Of a stretch of DNA of 64,000 nucleotides, positions 35,216-43,614 are shown in pieces (the first letter of the stretch is position 1; the number at the start of each line of letters is the position of its first letter). Position numbers and translations under genes: made by a program. Under the pieces are notes generated by a model that worked only from the letters and a program-made list of their open reading frames with translations, ran no database searches and was not told the origin of the DNA. Source of the DNA: Nocardioides aromaticivorans (GTDB taxonomy: Bacteria; Actinomycetota; Actinomycetes; Propionibacteriales; Nocardioidaceae). The stretch is from positions 4,154,001 through 4,218,000 of the forward strand of contig NZ_JACBZM010000001.1 of NCBI RefSeq assembly GCF_013408525.1, written 5' to 3'.

Positions 35216-37321
35216 CTAGACGACGTACAGGGTGATCGTGCTGCCCTTGCGGGCGCGGGTCCCCGAGCCGGGGCTGGTGTCCCAGGCGACGTTGCCGGAG
35301 AGGTAGATCGTCGCCCGCTCCTTCTTCACCTTGAACCCAAGGTCCTCGAGCTTCTCGACGGCGTCGTCGGTCGACAGGTAGCGGACCGAGGGCACGGTGA
35401 CCAGCTCGGGGCCCTTCGACACGACGAGCCCGATCTCGTCGCCCTTGTAGACGACGCCCGACTTCGGCGTGTGGCTGATGACCCGACCCTCGGGGATGTC
35501 GTCGCTGTACTCGGTGTCGGTGACCTTGACCTGCAGGCCCTTCGCCTCGAGGGACTTCTCGAGCTTCTCGGCGTCCTTGCCGACCCAGTCGCCGACCTTG
35601 ATGGGCTGCTTGCCCTTGCTGACGACGACGGCGACGGCCGTGTCGACGGGCAGCGCCTTCGACTCCTTGGAGCCGAACGCGGGGCTGCTGCGGACGATCT
35701 GGCCCTTCGGCACCGTCTCGGAGTAGCGCGGGACCTGGCGTCCGAGGACCATCTTCACCTCGGCCAGCCTGTCCTCGGCCTCCTCGACGGTCAGGCCGGC
35801 GAGGTCGGGGACGTCGTAGACCTCGGGGCCCTTCGAGACGGTGAGGGTGACCTCGTCGCCGGGCAGGATCCGGTCGCCCGGCCCGGGGTCGGTCGACACG
35901 ACGACGCCCGGCTCGACGCTGTCGGAGTAGACCTGCTCGACCTCGGCGCCGAGCCCGGCGTCGTCCAGCTTGGTCTCCGCCGCCGCCTGCTCGAGACCGA
36001 CCACGCCGGGGGTCGAGGTGTAGCGGCCCCAGCCGAACCAGTAGCCGCCGGCGGCCAGGCCGCCCACGAGGAGCACCAGGACCAGCGCGAGTACGAGGCC
36101 GCGGCGGCTGCGCTCGCGCACCGGGCGACCGCCCTCCGCCGGCACCGGCCGCGAGGGCGCCGGGCGCGACGGCGGGGGAGGCGAGGCGGGCGCGGCGATG
36201 ACCGAGGTCCGCTCGCCGCCGAAGTCGGGCTCCCGCGGCTGCCGCCGGGGCTCCGGCAGCAGGTCGGGCGTGCCCTCCCACAGCGAGCTCACCGGCTCGG
36301 GCGTGGTGTCCGACCCGACCTCGTCGGCGCCGGTCGGTCGTGCCGGCGGCAGCAGGTCGTCGACCAGCTCGGGGTCGGAGCGGACGCCGTCGTGCAACGC
36401 GTGGACGACCCGGCGCACGTGGTGCAGCAGCACGGTCGCGTCCGAGGGGCGCAGGCTCGGGTCGCGCGTCGTGGCACGCGCGACGAGCGCGTCCACGTAG
36501 TCGGGGATGCCCGGCACGACCGACGACGGCGCCGGGACGTCGTGGTGCACGTGGCGGTAGGCGACCGCGATCGGCGTCTCGCCGGTGTGCGGCTTGGTGC
36601 CGGTCAGCAGCTCGAAGAGGAGCACGCCGACGGCGTACACGTCGGCGCGGGCGTCGGCCCGCTGCTCGACGACCAGCTCGGGGGCGAGATAGGAGACGGT
36701 GCCGATGAGGACGCCGTTGGTGGCGGTGTGCTGGGTCTCCGCGCTGACCGCCTTGGCCAGTCCGAAGTCCGCGACCTTGATCCGCCCGTCGTCGGCGATC
36801 AGGACGTTCTCCGGCTTGACGTCGCGGTGGATCAGCCCGGCCCGGTGCGCGGCGCCGAGCGCGGAGAGCACGGGGTCGAGGATCGCCAGCGCCCGCTCGG
36901 GCGACATCGGCGCTTCCTTGGTGATCGTGTCGCGCAGGGTGTGGCCGGGGACGTACTCCATGACCAGGTACGTCGTGCCGTCGCCGCTCTCGTCACGTCC
37001 CTGGTCGTAGACCGCCACCACGTTGGGGTGCGACAGCCCGGCCGCCGACTTGGCCTCCCGGACGAAGCGGCGGGCGAACGAGTCGTCCTGGGTGGTCGCG
37101 TCGCCGAGCCCGGGGTGCATGACCTTGACCGCGACGGTCCGGTCGAGGCGGGTGTCGACGGCCTCGTAGACGCTGGCCATGCCGCCGCGCGCGATCCGCG
37201 AGCCGATCCGGTAGCGGCCGTCGAGCAGCCGCCCGAACTGGTGGTCCTCGGTGCGCGGGCTGCCCGAGGGGTCGCCGGGGCGCGCGGCGCTCTCGCCGCG
37301 GGCACGCTTGTCGTCGTGCAC
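35216..37321 (-). CDS. PASTA-domain Ser/Thr protein kinase (PknB/PknL type)
   Basis: Encodes 701 residues from GTG 37321 (AGGAGG at 7-nt spacing). The kinase domain spans about residues 37-310: glycine loop IARGGMASVYEA, catalytic lysine K66, HRDVKPEN with D167, DFGLA with D185 and GTVSYLAPE. A proline-rich juxtamembrane segment leads to a transmembrane helix at about 409-429. Four tandem PASTA repeats follow outside the cell, each starting like VPDLAGLTVEEAEDRL and separated by SKGPE linkers. PASTA kinases sense muropeptides or lipid II and phosphorylate cell-wall and division proteins. The divergent neighbour at 37457 is the Rv2175c-like protein, a known kinase substrate in mycobacteria. 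Confidence 0.95.
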   Translation of the reverse strand: MHDDKRARGESAARPGDPSGSPRTEDHQFGRLLDGRYRIGSRIARGGMASVYEAVDTRLDRTVAVKVMHPGLGDATTQDDSFARRFVREAKSAAGLSHPNVVAVYDQGRDESGDGTTYLVMEYVPGHTLRDTITKEAPMSPERALAILDPVLSALGAAHRAGLIHRDVKPENVLIADDGRIKVADFGLAKAVSAETQHTATNGVLIGTVSYLAPELVVEQRADARADVYAVGVLLFELLTGTKPHTGETPIAVAYRHVHHDVPAPSSVVPGIPDYVDALVARATTRDPSLRPSDATVLLHHVRRVVHALHDGVRSDPELVDDLLPPARPTGADEVGSDTTPEPVSSLWEGTPDLLPEPRRQPREPDFGGERTSVIAAPASPPPPSRPAPSRPVPAEGGRPVRERSRRGLVLALVLVLLVGGLAAGGYWFGWGRYTSTPGVVGLEQAAAETKLDDAGLGAEVEQVYSDSVEPGVVVSTDPGPGDRILPGDEVTLTVSKGPEVYDVPDLAGLTVEEAEDRLAEVKMVLGRQVPRYSETVPKGQIVRSSPAFGSKESKALPVDTAVAVVVSKGKQPIKVGDWVGKDAEKLEKSLEAKGLQVKVTDTEYSDDIPEGRVISHTPKSGVVYKGDEIGLVVSKGPELVTVPSVRYLSTDDAVEKLEDLGFKVKKERATIYLSGNVAWDTSPGSGTRARKGSTITLYVV

Positions 37322-37456
37322 AGCGACCCTCCTGTGCAGGCTCCTCTGGTCCGGCCGGGGAAGTGGCCGGAGCCGCCATCGTACGGCGCACCACCACGCC
37401 GGCCCGGTGGCCACGCCGGTGTGATCTTGGTGCCCTTCGTCGTGGAAGATGGCCCC

Positions 37457-37837
37457 ATGAACGACGTACCGCTGGCCGACCAGGACCTCTCCGCCCTCGT
37501 CGAGGAGTGGCTGGACTGGGACCAGGCAGCCGAGCTGATCGGGGTGACGCCGGCCAAGGTGCGCACCATGGTGCGCGACCACCAGCTCGCCGCCGCGGTG
37601 CCGGGGCAGCCCGGTCAGGGCGTCAAGCAGGGCATCCCGGCGCTGTTCCTCGTCGACGGCGAGCCGGTGAAGGGACTTCCCGGCCTGCTGACCCTGCTCC
37701 ACGACCAGGGCTTCGACGACCGCGAGTGCATCGCGTGGATCTTCCTCGACGCCGACCTGCCCGGACGTCCGATCGACGCGCTCCACGAGAACCGCGGCGC
37801 CGAGGTCAAGCGCCGCGCGCAGGCCCTCGGGTTCTGA
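37457..37837 (+). CDS. Rv2175c-family DNA-binding protein
   Basis: Encodes 126 residues, slightly shorter than mycobacterial Rv2175c. The N-terminal winged-helix/MerR-like region reads WLDWDQAAELIGVTPAKVRTMVRDH, and the C-terminal part contains FLDADLPGRPIDAL and ALGF. In Mycobacterium tuberculosis Rv2175c is phosphorylated by the neighbouring kinase PknL, which reduces DNA binding. The divergent arrangement with a PASTA kinase is the same here, so a substrate relationship is likely. The threonine-phosphorylated N-terminal extension of Rv2175c is not obvious in this protein. Confidence 0.85.
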   Translation: MNDVPLADQDLSALVEEWLDWDQAAELIGVTPAKVRTMVRDHQLAAAVPGQPGQGVKQGIPALFLVDGEPVKGLPGLLTLLHDQGFDDRECIAWIFLDADLPGRPIDALHENRGAEVKRRAQALGF

Positions 37838-37844
37838 GGGTCCG

Positions 37845-38369
37845 GTGCCGCGCCTCGGGAAGCGGACCACGCAGGTCCTCTCGACCGTCGCCAGCGTGCT
37901 GCTGCTGGTCGCCGTGTGGTGGATCCAGTCGCAGGGCGACGACGACGGGGGCTCGCGGGCCCAGGACCGGGCGTCGTCGAGCTCGACGCCCTCGCGGACA
38001 CCTTCCTCGACTCCTTCCTCCGCTCCTTCCCGGACGGCGGAGTCCACCCCGACCGACGACGGGGCCGAGGGCGGCGCCGACGAGGACGGCATCCCGTACG
38101 TCGACCTGGCCGACCTGCCTCCCGAGGCGGCCGACACGGTCGGGCTGATCGACGCGGGCGGCCCGTTCCCGTACCCCGGCAAGGACGGCTCCACCTTCGG
38201 CAACTTCGAGGGCGTGCTGCCGGACCGCGAGCGCGGCTACTACGCGGAGTACACCGTCGAGACCCCCGGCCTCGACCACCGTGGCGCCCGGCGGATCATC
38301 GCCGGCGACGGGGGAGAGCTCTACTGGACCGAGGACCACTACGAGTCCTTCGAGAGGATCAGGCGATGA
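37845..38369 (+). CDS. Secreted guanyl-specific ribonuclease (barnase/RNase Sa family)
   Basis: Encodes 174 residues from a GTG. An N-terminal signal/anchor (QVLSTVASVLLLVAVWWIQS) is followed by a 50-residue Ser/Thr/Pro linker. The C-terminal 80 residues form a microbial RNase domain with STFGNFEGVLP, YYAEYTVETPG, RGARRII and TEDHYESF. The catalytic Glu (in YYAEYTV), the Arg pair (in GARRII) and the catalytic His (in EDHY) match RNase Sa, so it should be active. Export or outer-surface anchoring is predicted. The next gene, overlapping by ATGA, is its barstar-type inhibitor. Confidence 0.85.
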   Translation: MPRLGKRTTQVLSTVASVLLLVAVWWIQSQGDDDGGSRAQDRASSSSTPSRTPSSTPSSAPSRTAESTPTDDGAEGGADEDGIPYVDLADLPPEAADTVGLIDAGGPFPYPGKDGSTFGNFEGVLPDRERGYYAEYTVETPGLDHRGARRIIAGDGGELYWTEDHYESFERIRR

Positions 38370-38779
38370 GCGGGCTCGCTGCCGTCCTGGCCGGCCGGCA
38401 CCCCCCGGGCGTGCACCGGTGGGACTCCGCGCTGGACGTGGCCGACGTGAGGCACGCCGTCGAGCACGCCGGCTGGGCGTTCGGGTACGTCGACGGCGCG
38501 GGCCTCGACACGGTCGCCGATGTGCTGCGGGGGATCGGCGAGGCGCTCGCCTTCCCCGACCACTACGGGCACAACCTCGACGCGCTCAACGACTGCCTGC
38601 GCGACCTCGCCGCGCCGACGGTCCTGCTCTGGGACGCGTGGGGCGGCGTCGCGCACGCCGAGCCGCGTCGGTTCGCCGTGCTCGTCGACCTGCTCGGGAC
38701 CCGTGCGGACGGTGACCCGCCCGTGGAGGTCCTCCTGCGCGGACCGGGGCCGGAGGGCGTCGTACCCCTGCTGGGGTGA
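38366..38779 (+). CDS. Barstar-family ribonuclease inhibitor
   Basis: Encodes 137 residues. The text FPDHYGHNLDALNDCLRDL is the defining barstar motif; its acidic side chains plug the RNase active site, and LLWDAWGGV follows. The start overlaps the RNase stop, so both are made from one message, which protects the cytoplasm until the RNase is exported. Barstar proteins have no signal peptide, and none is seen here. Confidence 0.88.
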   Translation: MSGLAAVLAGRHPPGVHRWDSALDVADVRHAVEHAGWAFGYVDGAGLDTVADVLRGIGEALAFPDHYGHNLDALNDCLRDLAAPTVLLWDAWGGVAHAEPRRFAVLVDLLGTRADGDPPVEVLLRGPGPEGVVPLLG

Positions 38780-38821
38780 GGACCACCCGGTCGGGCCATG
38801 GCCAACCCCGCGGCGCGTGGC

Positions 38822-38827
38822 TAGTTT
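38822..38827 (+). promoter_or_regulatory. -10 box (TAGTTT) of the methyltransferase gene
   Basis: TAGTTT lies 6 nt before the ATG at 38834, without a ribosome site; a leaderless message is likely. Confidence 0.5.
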
Positions 38828-38833
38828 CGGCTC

Positions 38834-39664
38834 ATGGCCGACACCGATGCGCTGGCCGGGCTGACGGCGACGTCGTTCCACCGCGGCAATGTCGCCGCGG
38901 ACGCCGCCGCGGACACCGCGGGGCAGGTCTTCGTCCTCGACATGCAGGAGTCCCTGCCGGGCGTCATCCGGCTCCGTGACTGGGCGCTGGCGGCGCTTGC
39001 TCCCCAGCCGGGTGAGACGGCCGTCGACGTCGGCAGCGGCACCGGTGCCGAGGTGCGGCGACTGGCCGCCGCGGTGGGGGAGTCGGGGCGGGCGGTCGGC
39101 ATCGAGCCGCACGCCGGCCTGCGGGCGGTCGCCGAGGAGCGGTCGGCCGGCACCGGCGCCACCTTCGTCGACGCGGAGGCGACGGCCCTGCCCTTCGAGG
39201 ACGCCAGCGTCGACGTGATCCGCTGCGAGCGGGTCTTCCAGCACCTGACCGACCCAGCGGGCGCGGTGCGCGAGTTCGCCCGGGTGCTGCGGCCGGGCGG
39301 ACGGGTGGTGGTGATCGACTCCGACTGGGGAACGGCGGTGCAGACGCCCGGCGACCCGGACGTCGTACGACGGCTCGCGGACTTCCGCGACGCGCGCTCG
39401 CCGAACCCGCACGCCGGCCGGCACCTGCCGGGGCAGTTCGCCCGGGCCGGCCTGACGGTCGACCCCGACATCGCCGCCACGGCGGTCATCCCGCCGACGG
39501 GCGCGCTGCTGGTGCTCGTGGGGAAGACGCTGGAGGAGGCGGTCGGCGCGGGCGCGGTCACGCAGGCCGAGGGCGACGCGCTGCTGGCGGACATCCGGAC
39601 CGCCCAGGAGGCGGGTGAGGCGTTCATGGCCGTCACCATGTTCGCCGTGCTCGGCCGTCGCTGA
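38834..39664 (+). CDS. Class I SAM-dependent methyltransferase
   Basis: Encodes 276 residues. The SAM-binding motif I is AVDVGSGTGAEVRRLA near residues 62-77, followed by VGIEPHAGL and, later, DVIRCERVFQHLTDP and LRPGGRVVVIDSDWG. The layout is that of the UbiE/Methyltransf_11 group, which methylates small molecules such as quinones or polyketides. It faces a polyprenyl synthase gene, so a prenylated substrate is possible but unproven. Confidence 0.83.
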   Translation: MADTDALAGLTATSFHRGNVAADAAADTAGQVFVLDMQESLPGVIRLRDWALAALAPQPGETAVDVGSGTGAEVRRLAAAVGESGRAVGIEPHAGLRAVAEERSAGTGATFVDAEATALPFEDASVDVIRCERVFQHLTDPAGAVREFARVLRPGGRVVVIDSDWGTAVQTPGDPDVVRRLADFRDARSPNPHAGRHLPGQFARAGLTVDPDIAATAVIPPTGALLVLVGKTLEEAVGAGAVTQAEGDALLADIRTAQEAGEAFMAVTMFAVLGRR

Positions 39665-39701
39665 GACCGGTCCGGGTCAGCAGGTCCAGCGGGCCGCAGG
39701 C

Positions 39702-40790
39702 TCAGCGGGTGCGTCGGGTCGCCGCGGTGGCGAGCTGCTCCAGCACCTGGCAGGCGCCGGGGTCCCAGCCCTCGTCGGCCTGGCCCGCCCGCAGCGCGCC
39801 GACCGCCTGCGTCGCCAGGTCGTCGATCATGGTCTCGACCCGGGCCCGCGCGCCGCTGCCGTCGATGATCGCGCGCAGCTCCTCGATCTCCGCCTCGGTG
39901 AGCGCGGTGCCGAGGGCCGCGTCGAGCCGGGCCGCGTCGGCCGGTGCGGCGGCGTCGAGCGCCAGCGCCACCAGGACCGTGCGCTTGCCCTCGACGAGGT
40001 CGTCGCCGGCCGGCTTCCCGGTCGTCGCCGGGTCGCCGAAGACGCCGAGCAGGTCGTCGCGCAGCTGGAAGGCCTCGCCGAGCGGGAGCCCGAAGGAGGT
40101 CAGCCGCTCGAGCGTCGCCGCGCCCGCGCCGGCGAGGGCCGCGCCGACGTGGAGCGGGCGCTCGATGGAGTACTTGGCCGACTTGTAGCGCAGCACCGTC
40201 GTGGCCTGGTCGACCGACGCGCGCCCGCGCGCCTGCACGGAGACGTCGAGGAACTGCCCGGCGATGACCTCCGAGCGGCACAGGTCGAAGACGTCGAGGG
40301 CGGGTCCGACCCGGTCCCAGCCCAGCCCGCAGCGGCGGACCAGCTCGTCGGCCCACGACAGCAGCAGGTCGCCGAGGAGGATGGCGGCCGCGGCGCCGTA
40401 CTGCACCGGGTCGCCGCGCCAGCCGTCGGCGCGGTGCTCGGCCTCGAAGCCGCGGTGGGTGGCGGCGCGGCCGCGGCGGGTGTCGGAGGCGTCCATCAGG
40501 TCGTCGTGGACGAGGGCACTGGCGTGCAGCAGCTCCAGCGCGGCCGACGCCCGCAGCACCGCGGCGGCGTCGTCACCGGTGGGCACGCCCGCGACGGCGG
40601 CGTACCCCCACTGGCAGAAGGCCGCGCGGAAGCGCTTGCCGCCCGAGACCGTGGCGCGGGCCTCGGTCAGCAGGCGCGCGGCGTCGGCGCCGAGCGGTGC
40701 CAGCCGGACGGTCTGCTCGGCGAGGAAGGTGTCGAGCGCGGCCTGGACCTCCGCCCGGAACGAGGTCGGGTCCCACCGCTGCTCAGTCAC
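39702..40790 (-). CDS. Polyprenyl (geranylgeranyl) diphosphate synthase
   Basis: Encodes 362 residues from GTG 40790. The first Asp-rich motif is ALVHDDLMDASDTRRG near residue 93 and the second QLRDDLLGVFGD near residue 227, with GKRTVLVALAL after it. These bind Mg2+-diphosphate in trans-prenyl transferases of the GGPP synthase class. The second motif lacks a canonical last Asp at +4, as in several actinobacterial homologues. A TACTCT box 6 nt upstream indicates a leaderless start. It is divergent from metF. Confidence 0.9.
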   Translation of the reverse strand: MTEQRWDPTSFRAEVQAALDTFLAEQTVRLAPLGADAARLLTEARATVSGGKRFRAAFCQWGYAAVAGVPTGDDAAAVLRASAALELLHASALVHDDLMDASDTRRGRAATHRGFEAEHRADGWRGDPVQYGAAAAILLGDLLLSWADELVRRCGLGWDRVGPALDVFDLCRSEVIAGQFLDVSVQARGRASVDQATTVLRYKSAKYSIERPLHVGAALAGAGAATLERLTSFGLPLGEAFQLRDDLLGVFGDPATTGKPAGDDLVEGKRTVLVALALDAAAPADAARLDAALGTALTEAEIEELRAIIDGSGARARVETMIDDLATQAVGALRAGQADEGWDPGACQVLEQLATAATRRTR

Positions 40791-40796
40791 CCGCAC

Positions 40797-40802
40797 AGAG
40801 TA
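40797..40802 (-). promoter_or_regulatory. -10 box (TACTCT) of the prenyl synthase gene
   Basis: TACTCT on the minus strand ends 6 nt before GTG 40790, with no ribosome site. The divergent metF has a matching box at 40854. Confidence 0.5.
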
Positions 40803-40853
40803 GTGAGGCGTCACACCTGACGAGATGCCCGGGTCCGGGCCGCTCCGCCCACC

Positions 40854-40859
40854 TAGACT
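40854..40859 (+). promoter_or_regulatory. -10 box (TAGACT) of metF
   Basis: TAGACT ends 7 nt before ATG 40867; no ribosome site intervenes, which suggests a leaderless transcript. Confidence 0.5.
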
Positions 40860-40866
40860 CCGGCCC

Positions 40867-41757
40867 ATGACGACTGGTGCAGGGCGTTCGCTCGGGGAGC
40901 TGATCCGCGAGGGTGGCCGCTCGTTCTCGTTCGAGTTCTTCCCCCCGAAGGACGAGGCGGGCGAGGCCCAGCTGTGGGACGCGATCCGGGCGCTCGAGCC
41001 CTACCAGCCGACCTTCGTCTCGGTCACCTACGGCGCCGGCGGCAGCACCCGCGACAAGACGGTCGCGATCACGGGCCGCATCGCCCGGGAGACCTCACTG
41101 ATCCCGTTGGCCCACCTGACCTGCGTCGGCCACACCCGCGAGGAGCTCGAGGGCATCCTCGACGCCTACGACGCCGAGGGCGTCGCCCACGTGCTCGCCC
41201 TGCGCGGCGACCCGCACGAGGGCCCGCGCGCCGACTGGACGCCCACCGAGGGCGGCCTCAACTACGCGATCGAGCTGGTCGAGCTGGCCCGTGCCCGCGG
41301 CAGCTTCCGGGTCGGCGTCGCCGCCTTCCCCGAGGGCCACCCCTCGGCCGAGTCGCTCGACCACGACGCCGACGTGCTGGTCGCCAAGGCCAGGGCCGGC
41401 GCCGAGTTCGCCGTCACGCAGATGTTCTTCCGCGCGTCCGACTACTTCGGCCTCGTCGAGCGGGTCCGTGAGCGCGGCGTCGACATCCCGATCCTGCCGG
41501 GCATCATGCCGATCCTGAACCTCAGCGCCATCCGCCGCCAGGGCGAGCTGATCGGCACGAGCGTGCCCGACGAGATCGTCGAGCGGATCAGTGCGTACGA
41601 CGGCGACCCGGCCGCCGTCCGGGCCGAGGGCATCCGGATCGCGGCCGAGCTGTGCGACGAGCTGCTCGCGGGCGGCGCGCCCGGGCTGCACTTCTACACG
41701 CTGAACCGGTCGAAGGCGACGCTCGAGATCTTCGAGGCGCTGCAGATCACCGTCTGA
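40867..41757 (+). CDS. metF: 5,10-methylenetetrahydrofolate reductase
   Basis: Encodes 296 residues, normal for the bacterial enzyme. The N-terminal FEFFPPKDEAGE carries the catalytic Glu, followed by the THF/FAD-site text FVSVTYGAGGSTRDKT, HLTCVGHTREEL, LALRGDPHEGP and, near the C-terminus, PGLHFYTLNRS. The enzyme reduces methylene-THF to methyl-THF with FAD, supplying the methyl group for methionine. The two residues used for NADH contact cannot be judged by eye. Confidence 0.95.
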   Translation: MTTGAGRSLGELIREGGRSFSFEFFPPKDEAGEAQLWDAIRALEPYQPTFVSVTYGAGGSTRDKTVAITGRIARETSLIPLAHLTCVGHTREELEGILDAYDAEGVAHVLALRGDPHEGPRADWTPTEGGLNYAIELVELARARGSFRVGVAAFPEGHPSAESLDHDADVLVAKARAGAEFAVTQMFFRASDYFGLVERVRERGVDIPILPGIMPILNLSAIRRQGELIGTSVPDEIVERISAYDGDPAAVRAEGIRIAAELCDELLAGGAPGLHFYTLNRSKATLEIFEALQITV

Positions 41758-41769
41758 CCGCGGGAGGGG

Positions 41770-43086
41770 TCAGGCCGGTCCGACGAGGCCCGCGACCAGC
41801 GCCGCCGACTGCGTCACGAACGGCACCCCCGCGCCGGGTGCGCCGTGGGCGCCGGCGAGGTAGACGCCGGCGACCGGCGTCTCCGGGCCGATCCGCGCGC
41901 GGACCGTGCCACGGCCCTGCCACAGCACGCCCATCGGCGAGCCCCGCCACCGCTGCACGAGGTCGCGCGGGCTCAGGTCGATGCGGGTGACGATGTTGTC
42001 GCGCACGTCAAGGCCGTGCCGGGCCAGTGCCGCGACCATGTCCTCGGCGATCTTGCCGCGGCCGTGCAGGGTCCACGCGGTGCCGCCGTCCGGGGCGGCG
42101 ACACCGGGTCGGACGACGATCATCGGCTCGGCGTTGAAGACGATCTCGTGCGTCAGCGGGGGCACGTCGCCGGCGAGGCCCAGGTGCGAGACGACCGGCG
42201 GGATGGCCGGCATCGTCCGCTCGACGTACGACGCCAGGGCCGGCAGGCGTCGCGGGTCGACCGCGACCACGACGACATCGGCGTCGGCGTCGCCCTCGCT
42301 GGTGCGGACCGCCACCGCACGGCCGTCCTGCACGACGATGTCGGTGACCTCCACGCCGGTGCGCACGGCGACCTCGCGCAGTGCGAGCCGCGACTCCAGC
42401 AGCTCGACGATCCGGCCCATCCCGCCGGGGACCTGCCAACCGCCGAAGGTCTGCTCCAGGTAGGAGCCCACGCCGACCCACGAGGGGACGTTGCGCAGGT
42501 CGTGGCCCTCGGCGGTCGCGAGGTGGCCGGCGACCAGGGCGAGGCGCTCGTCGCGGAAGTCGTGCCGCAGCCGCTTGAACAGCGTCTCGCGGATGTTGAA
42601 GAGGTCGTCGAGCTCCTTCGGCAGGCTGCGCCGGTCGGCGGGCCGGGCGGGTGCCTCGACGTAGTTGCGCCGCAGCACGTCCCACACGGCGGCGTAGATG
42701 TCGACGTGGCGGGCCCAGACCTCGCCGAGGCCCGCGCCGAGCTCCTCGAACGCCGCGATCTGGTCGGCCCGCGAGCCGCCCGGCAGCCGCACCGACGTAC
42801 GGTCGGCGAAGCGGTGCTCGCGCAGCACTGGCAGCGGCTCGAGCTCGAGGCCGAGGTCCTTCTCCAGCGGGCGCCCGGACTTGCGGAACAGGTCGCGCAG
42901 CGCGGCAGGGACGAGCGTGCTCGCCGGGCCGCCGTCCCACCGGTAGCCCTCCTGCTCGACGGGCGCCAGCGCGCCGCCGAGCTGGTGCGACGCCTCCAGC
43001 AGTGCGACCTCGTGGCCCTGCTTGCCCAGCCGGGCCGCGGCGGCCAGGCCGCCGAGGCCGCCGCCGACGACGACGATGCGTGCCAC
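41770..43086 (-). CDS. FAD-dependent oxidoreductase (phytoene desaturase-like)
   Basis: Encodes 438 residues. The Rossmann motif RIVVVGGGLGGLAAAARLGKQG opens the protein, the acidic residue LLEASHQLGGA follows, and a C-terminal GVYLAGAHGAPGAGVPFVTQSA closes the FAD site. This is the phytoene desaturase/carotenoid oxidoreductase superfamily. No carotenoid synthase or other crt gene is adjacent, so the substrate may be something else (amine oxidase-like members share the fold). It runs toward metF. Confidence 0.85.
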   Translation of the reverse strand: MARIVVVGGGLGGLAAAARLGKQGHEVALLEASHQLGGALAPVEQEGYRWDGGPASTLVPAALRDLFRKSGRPLEKDLGLELEPLPVLREHRFADRTSVRLPGGSRADQIAAFEELGAGLGEVWARHVDIYAAVWDVLRRNYVEAPARPADRRSLPKELDDLFNIRETLFKRLRHDFRDERLALVAGHLATAEGHDLRNVPSWVGVGSYLEQTFGGWQVPGGMGRIVELLESRLALREVAVRTGVEVTDIVVQDGRAVAVRTSEGDADADVVVVAVDPRRLPALASYVERTMPAIPPVVSHLGLAGDVPPLTHEIVFNAEPMIVVRPGVAAPDGGTAWTLHGRGKIAEDMVAALARHGLDVRDNIVTRIDLSPRDLVQRWRGSPMGVLWQGRGTVRARIGPETPVAGVYLAGAHGAPGAGVPFVTQSAALVAGLVGPA

Positions 43087-43088
43087 GG

Positions 43089-43562
43089 CTACTCCACCTC
43101 GATCGGCGTGGCGCCGGTCAGGGCGAGCAGCTCGTCGTACGACGTCGAGAAGACCGCCGCCGGGTGCCCGGCCGCGGCCCAGACGACGTCGTGACGGGCC
43201 AGCCAGCCGTCGAGGTAGGTCGGCAGGGGCGCCGGGTGGGCGATGGGGGACACGCCGCCGATGACCTGTCCGGTGTGCTGGCGGACGAAGTCGGGGCTGG
43301 CGCGGCGCAGCGGGCCGCGCCCGATCCGCTCGGCGGCCAGCGCCGTGTCGACCCGGTGGTCGCCCGACGTGAGGATGAGGACCGGGGATCCGTCGGCGTC
43401 GAAGAGCAGACTGTTGGCGATCGCCCCGACGGCGCAGCCGAGTGCCTCGGCGGCCAGTGCGGCGGTGTGGACCGAGTCGGGCAGAATGACGATCTCGCCC
43501 CGGCCGCCGCGGTGCTGGTGCTCCGCGCGGAAGTGGGCGATCGAGGGATGCTCGGCCGACAT
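43089..43562 (-). CDS. YbaK/EbsC-type aminoacyl-tRNA deacylase
   Basis: Encodes 157 residues. HTAALAAEALGCAVGAIANSLLF near the start and GQVIGGVSPIAHP with the invariant Gly-rich loop match the YbaK/ProX-like editing domain, which hydrolyses mischarged aminoacyl-tRNA (often Cys-tRNAPro). A lysine that is usual in YbaK (K46) is not in the expected place, where the text reads ANSLLF, so substrate or activity may differ. A TAGGGT box 7 nt upstream suggests a leaderless start. Confidence 0.83.
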   Translation of the reverse strand: MSAEHPSIAHFRAEHQHRGGRGEIVILPDSVHTAALAAEALGCAVGAIANSLLFDADGSPVLILTSGDHRVDTALAAERIGRGPLRRASPDFVRQHTGQVIGGVSPIAHPAPLPTYLDGWLARHDVVWAAAGHPAAVFSTSYDELLALTGATPIEVE

Positions 43563-43569
43563 GGGGGAG

Positions 43570-43575
43570 ACCCTA
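43570..43575 (-). promoter_or_regulatory. -10 box (TAGGGT) of the YbaK-type gene
   Basis: TAGGGT on the minus strand ends 7 nt before ATG 43562, with no ribosome site between. Confidence 0.5.
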
Positions 43576-43614
43576 TCGAGGTCGGGTCCGTGCACGTCGA
43601 TGCAGGAGGAACCG

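Noticed and set aside
35471..37837. 788-codon plus-strand frame over the PASTA kinase
   Set aside because: Antisense to an unambiguous kinase with all catalytic motifs. Only its last part (from 37457) is real, as the Rv2175c-like gene.
41770..43086. A carotenoid biosynthesis cluster with the prenyl synthase
   Set aside because: A GGPP synthase and a desaturase-like enzyme are near each other, but they are on either side of metF and no phytoene synthase or cyclase is present.
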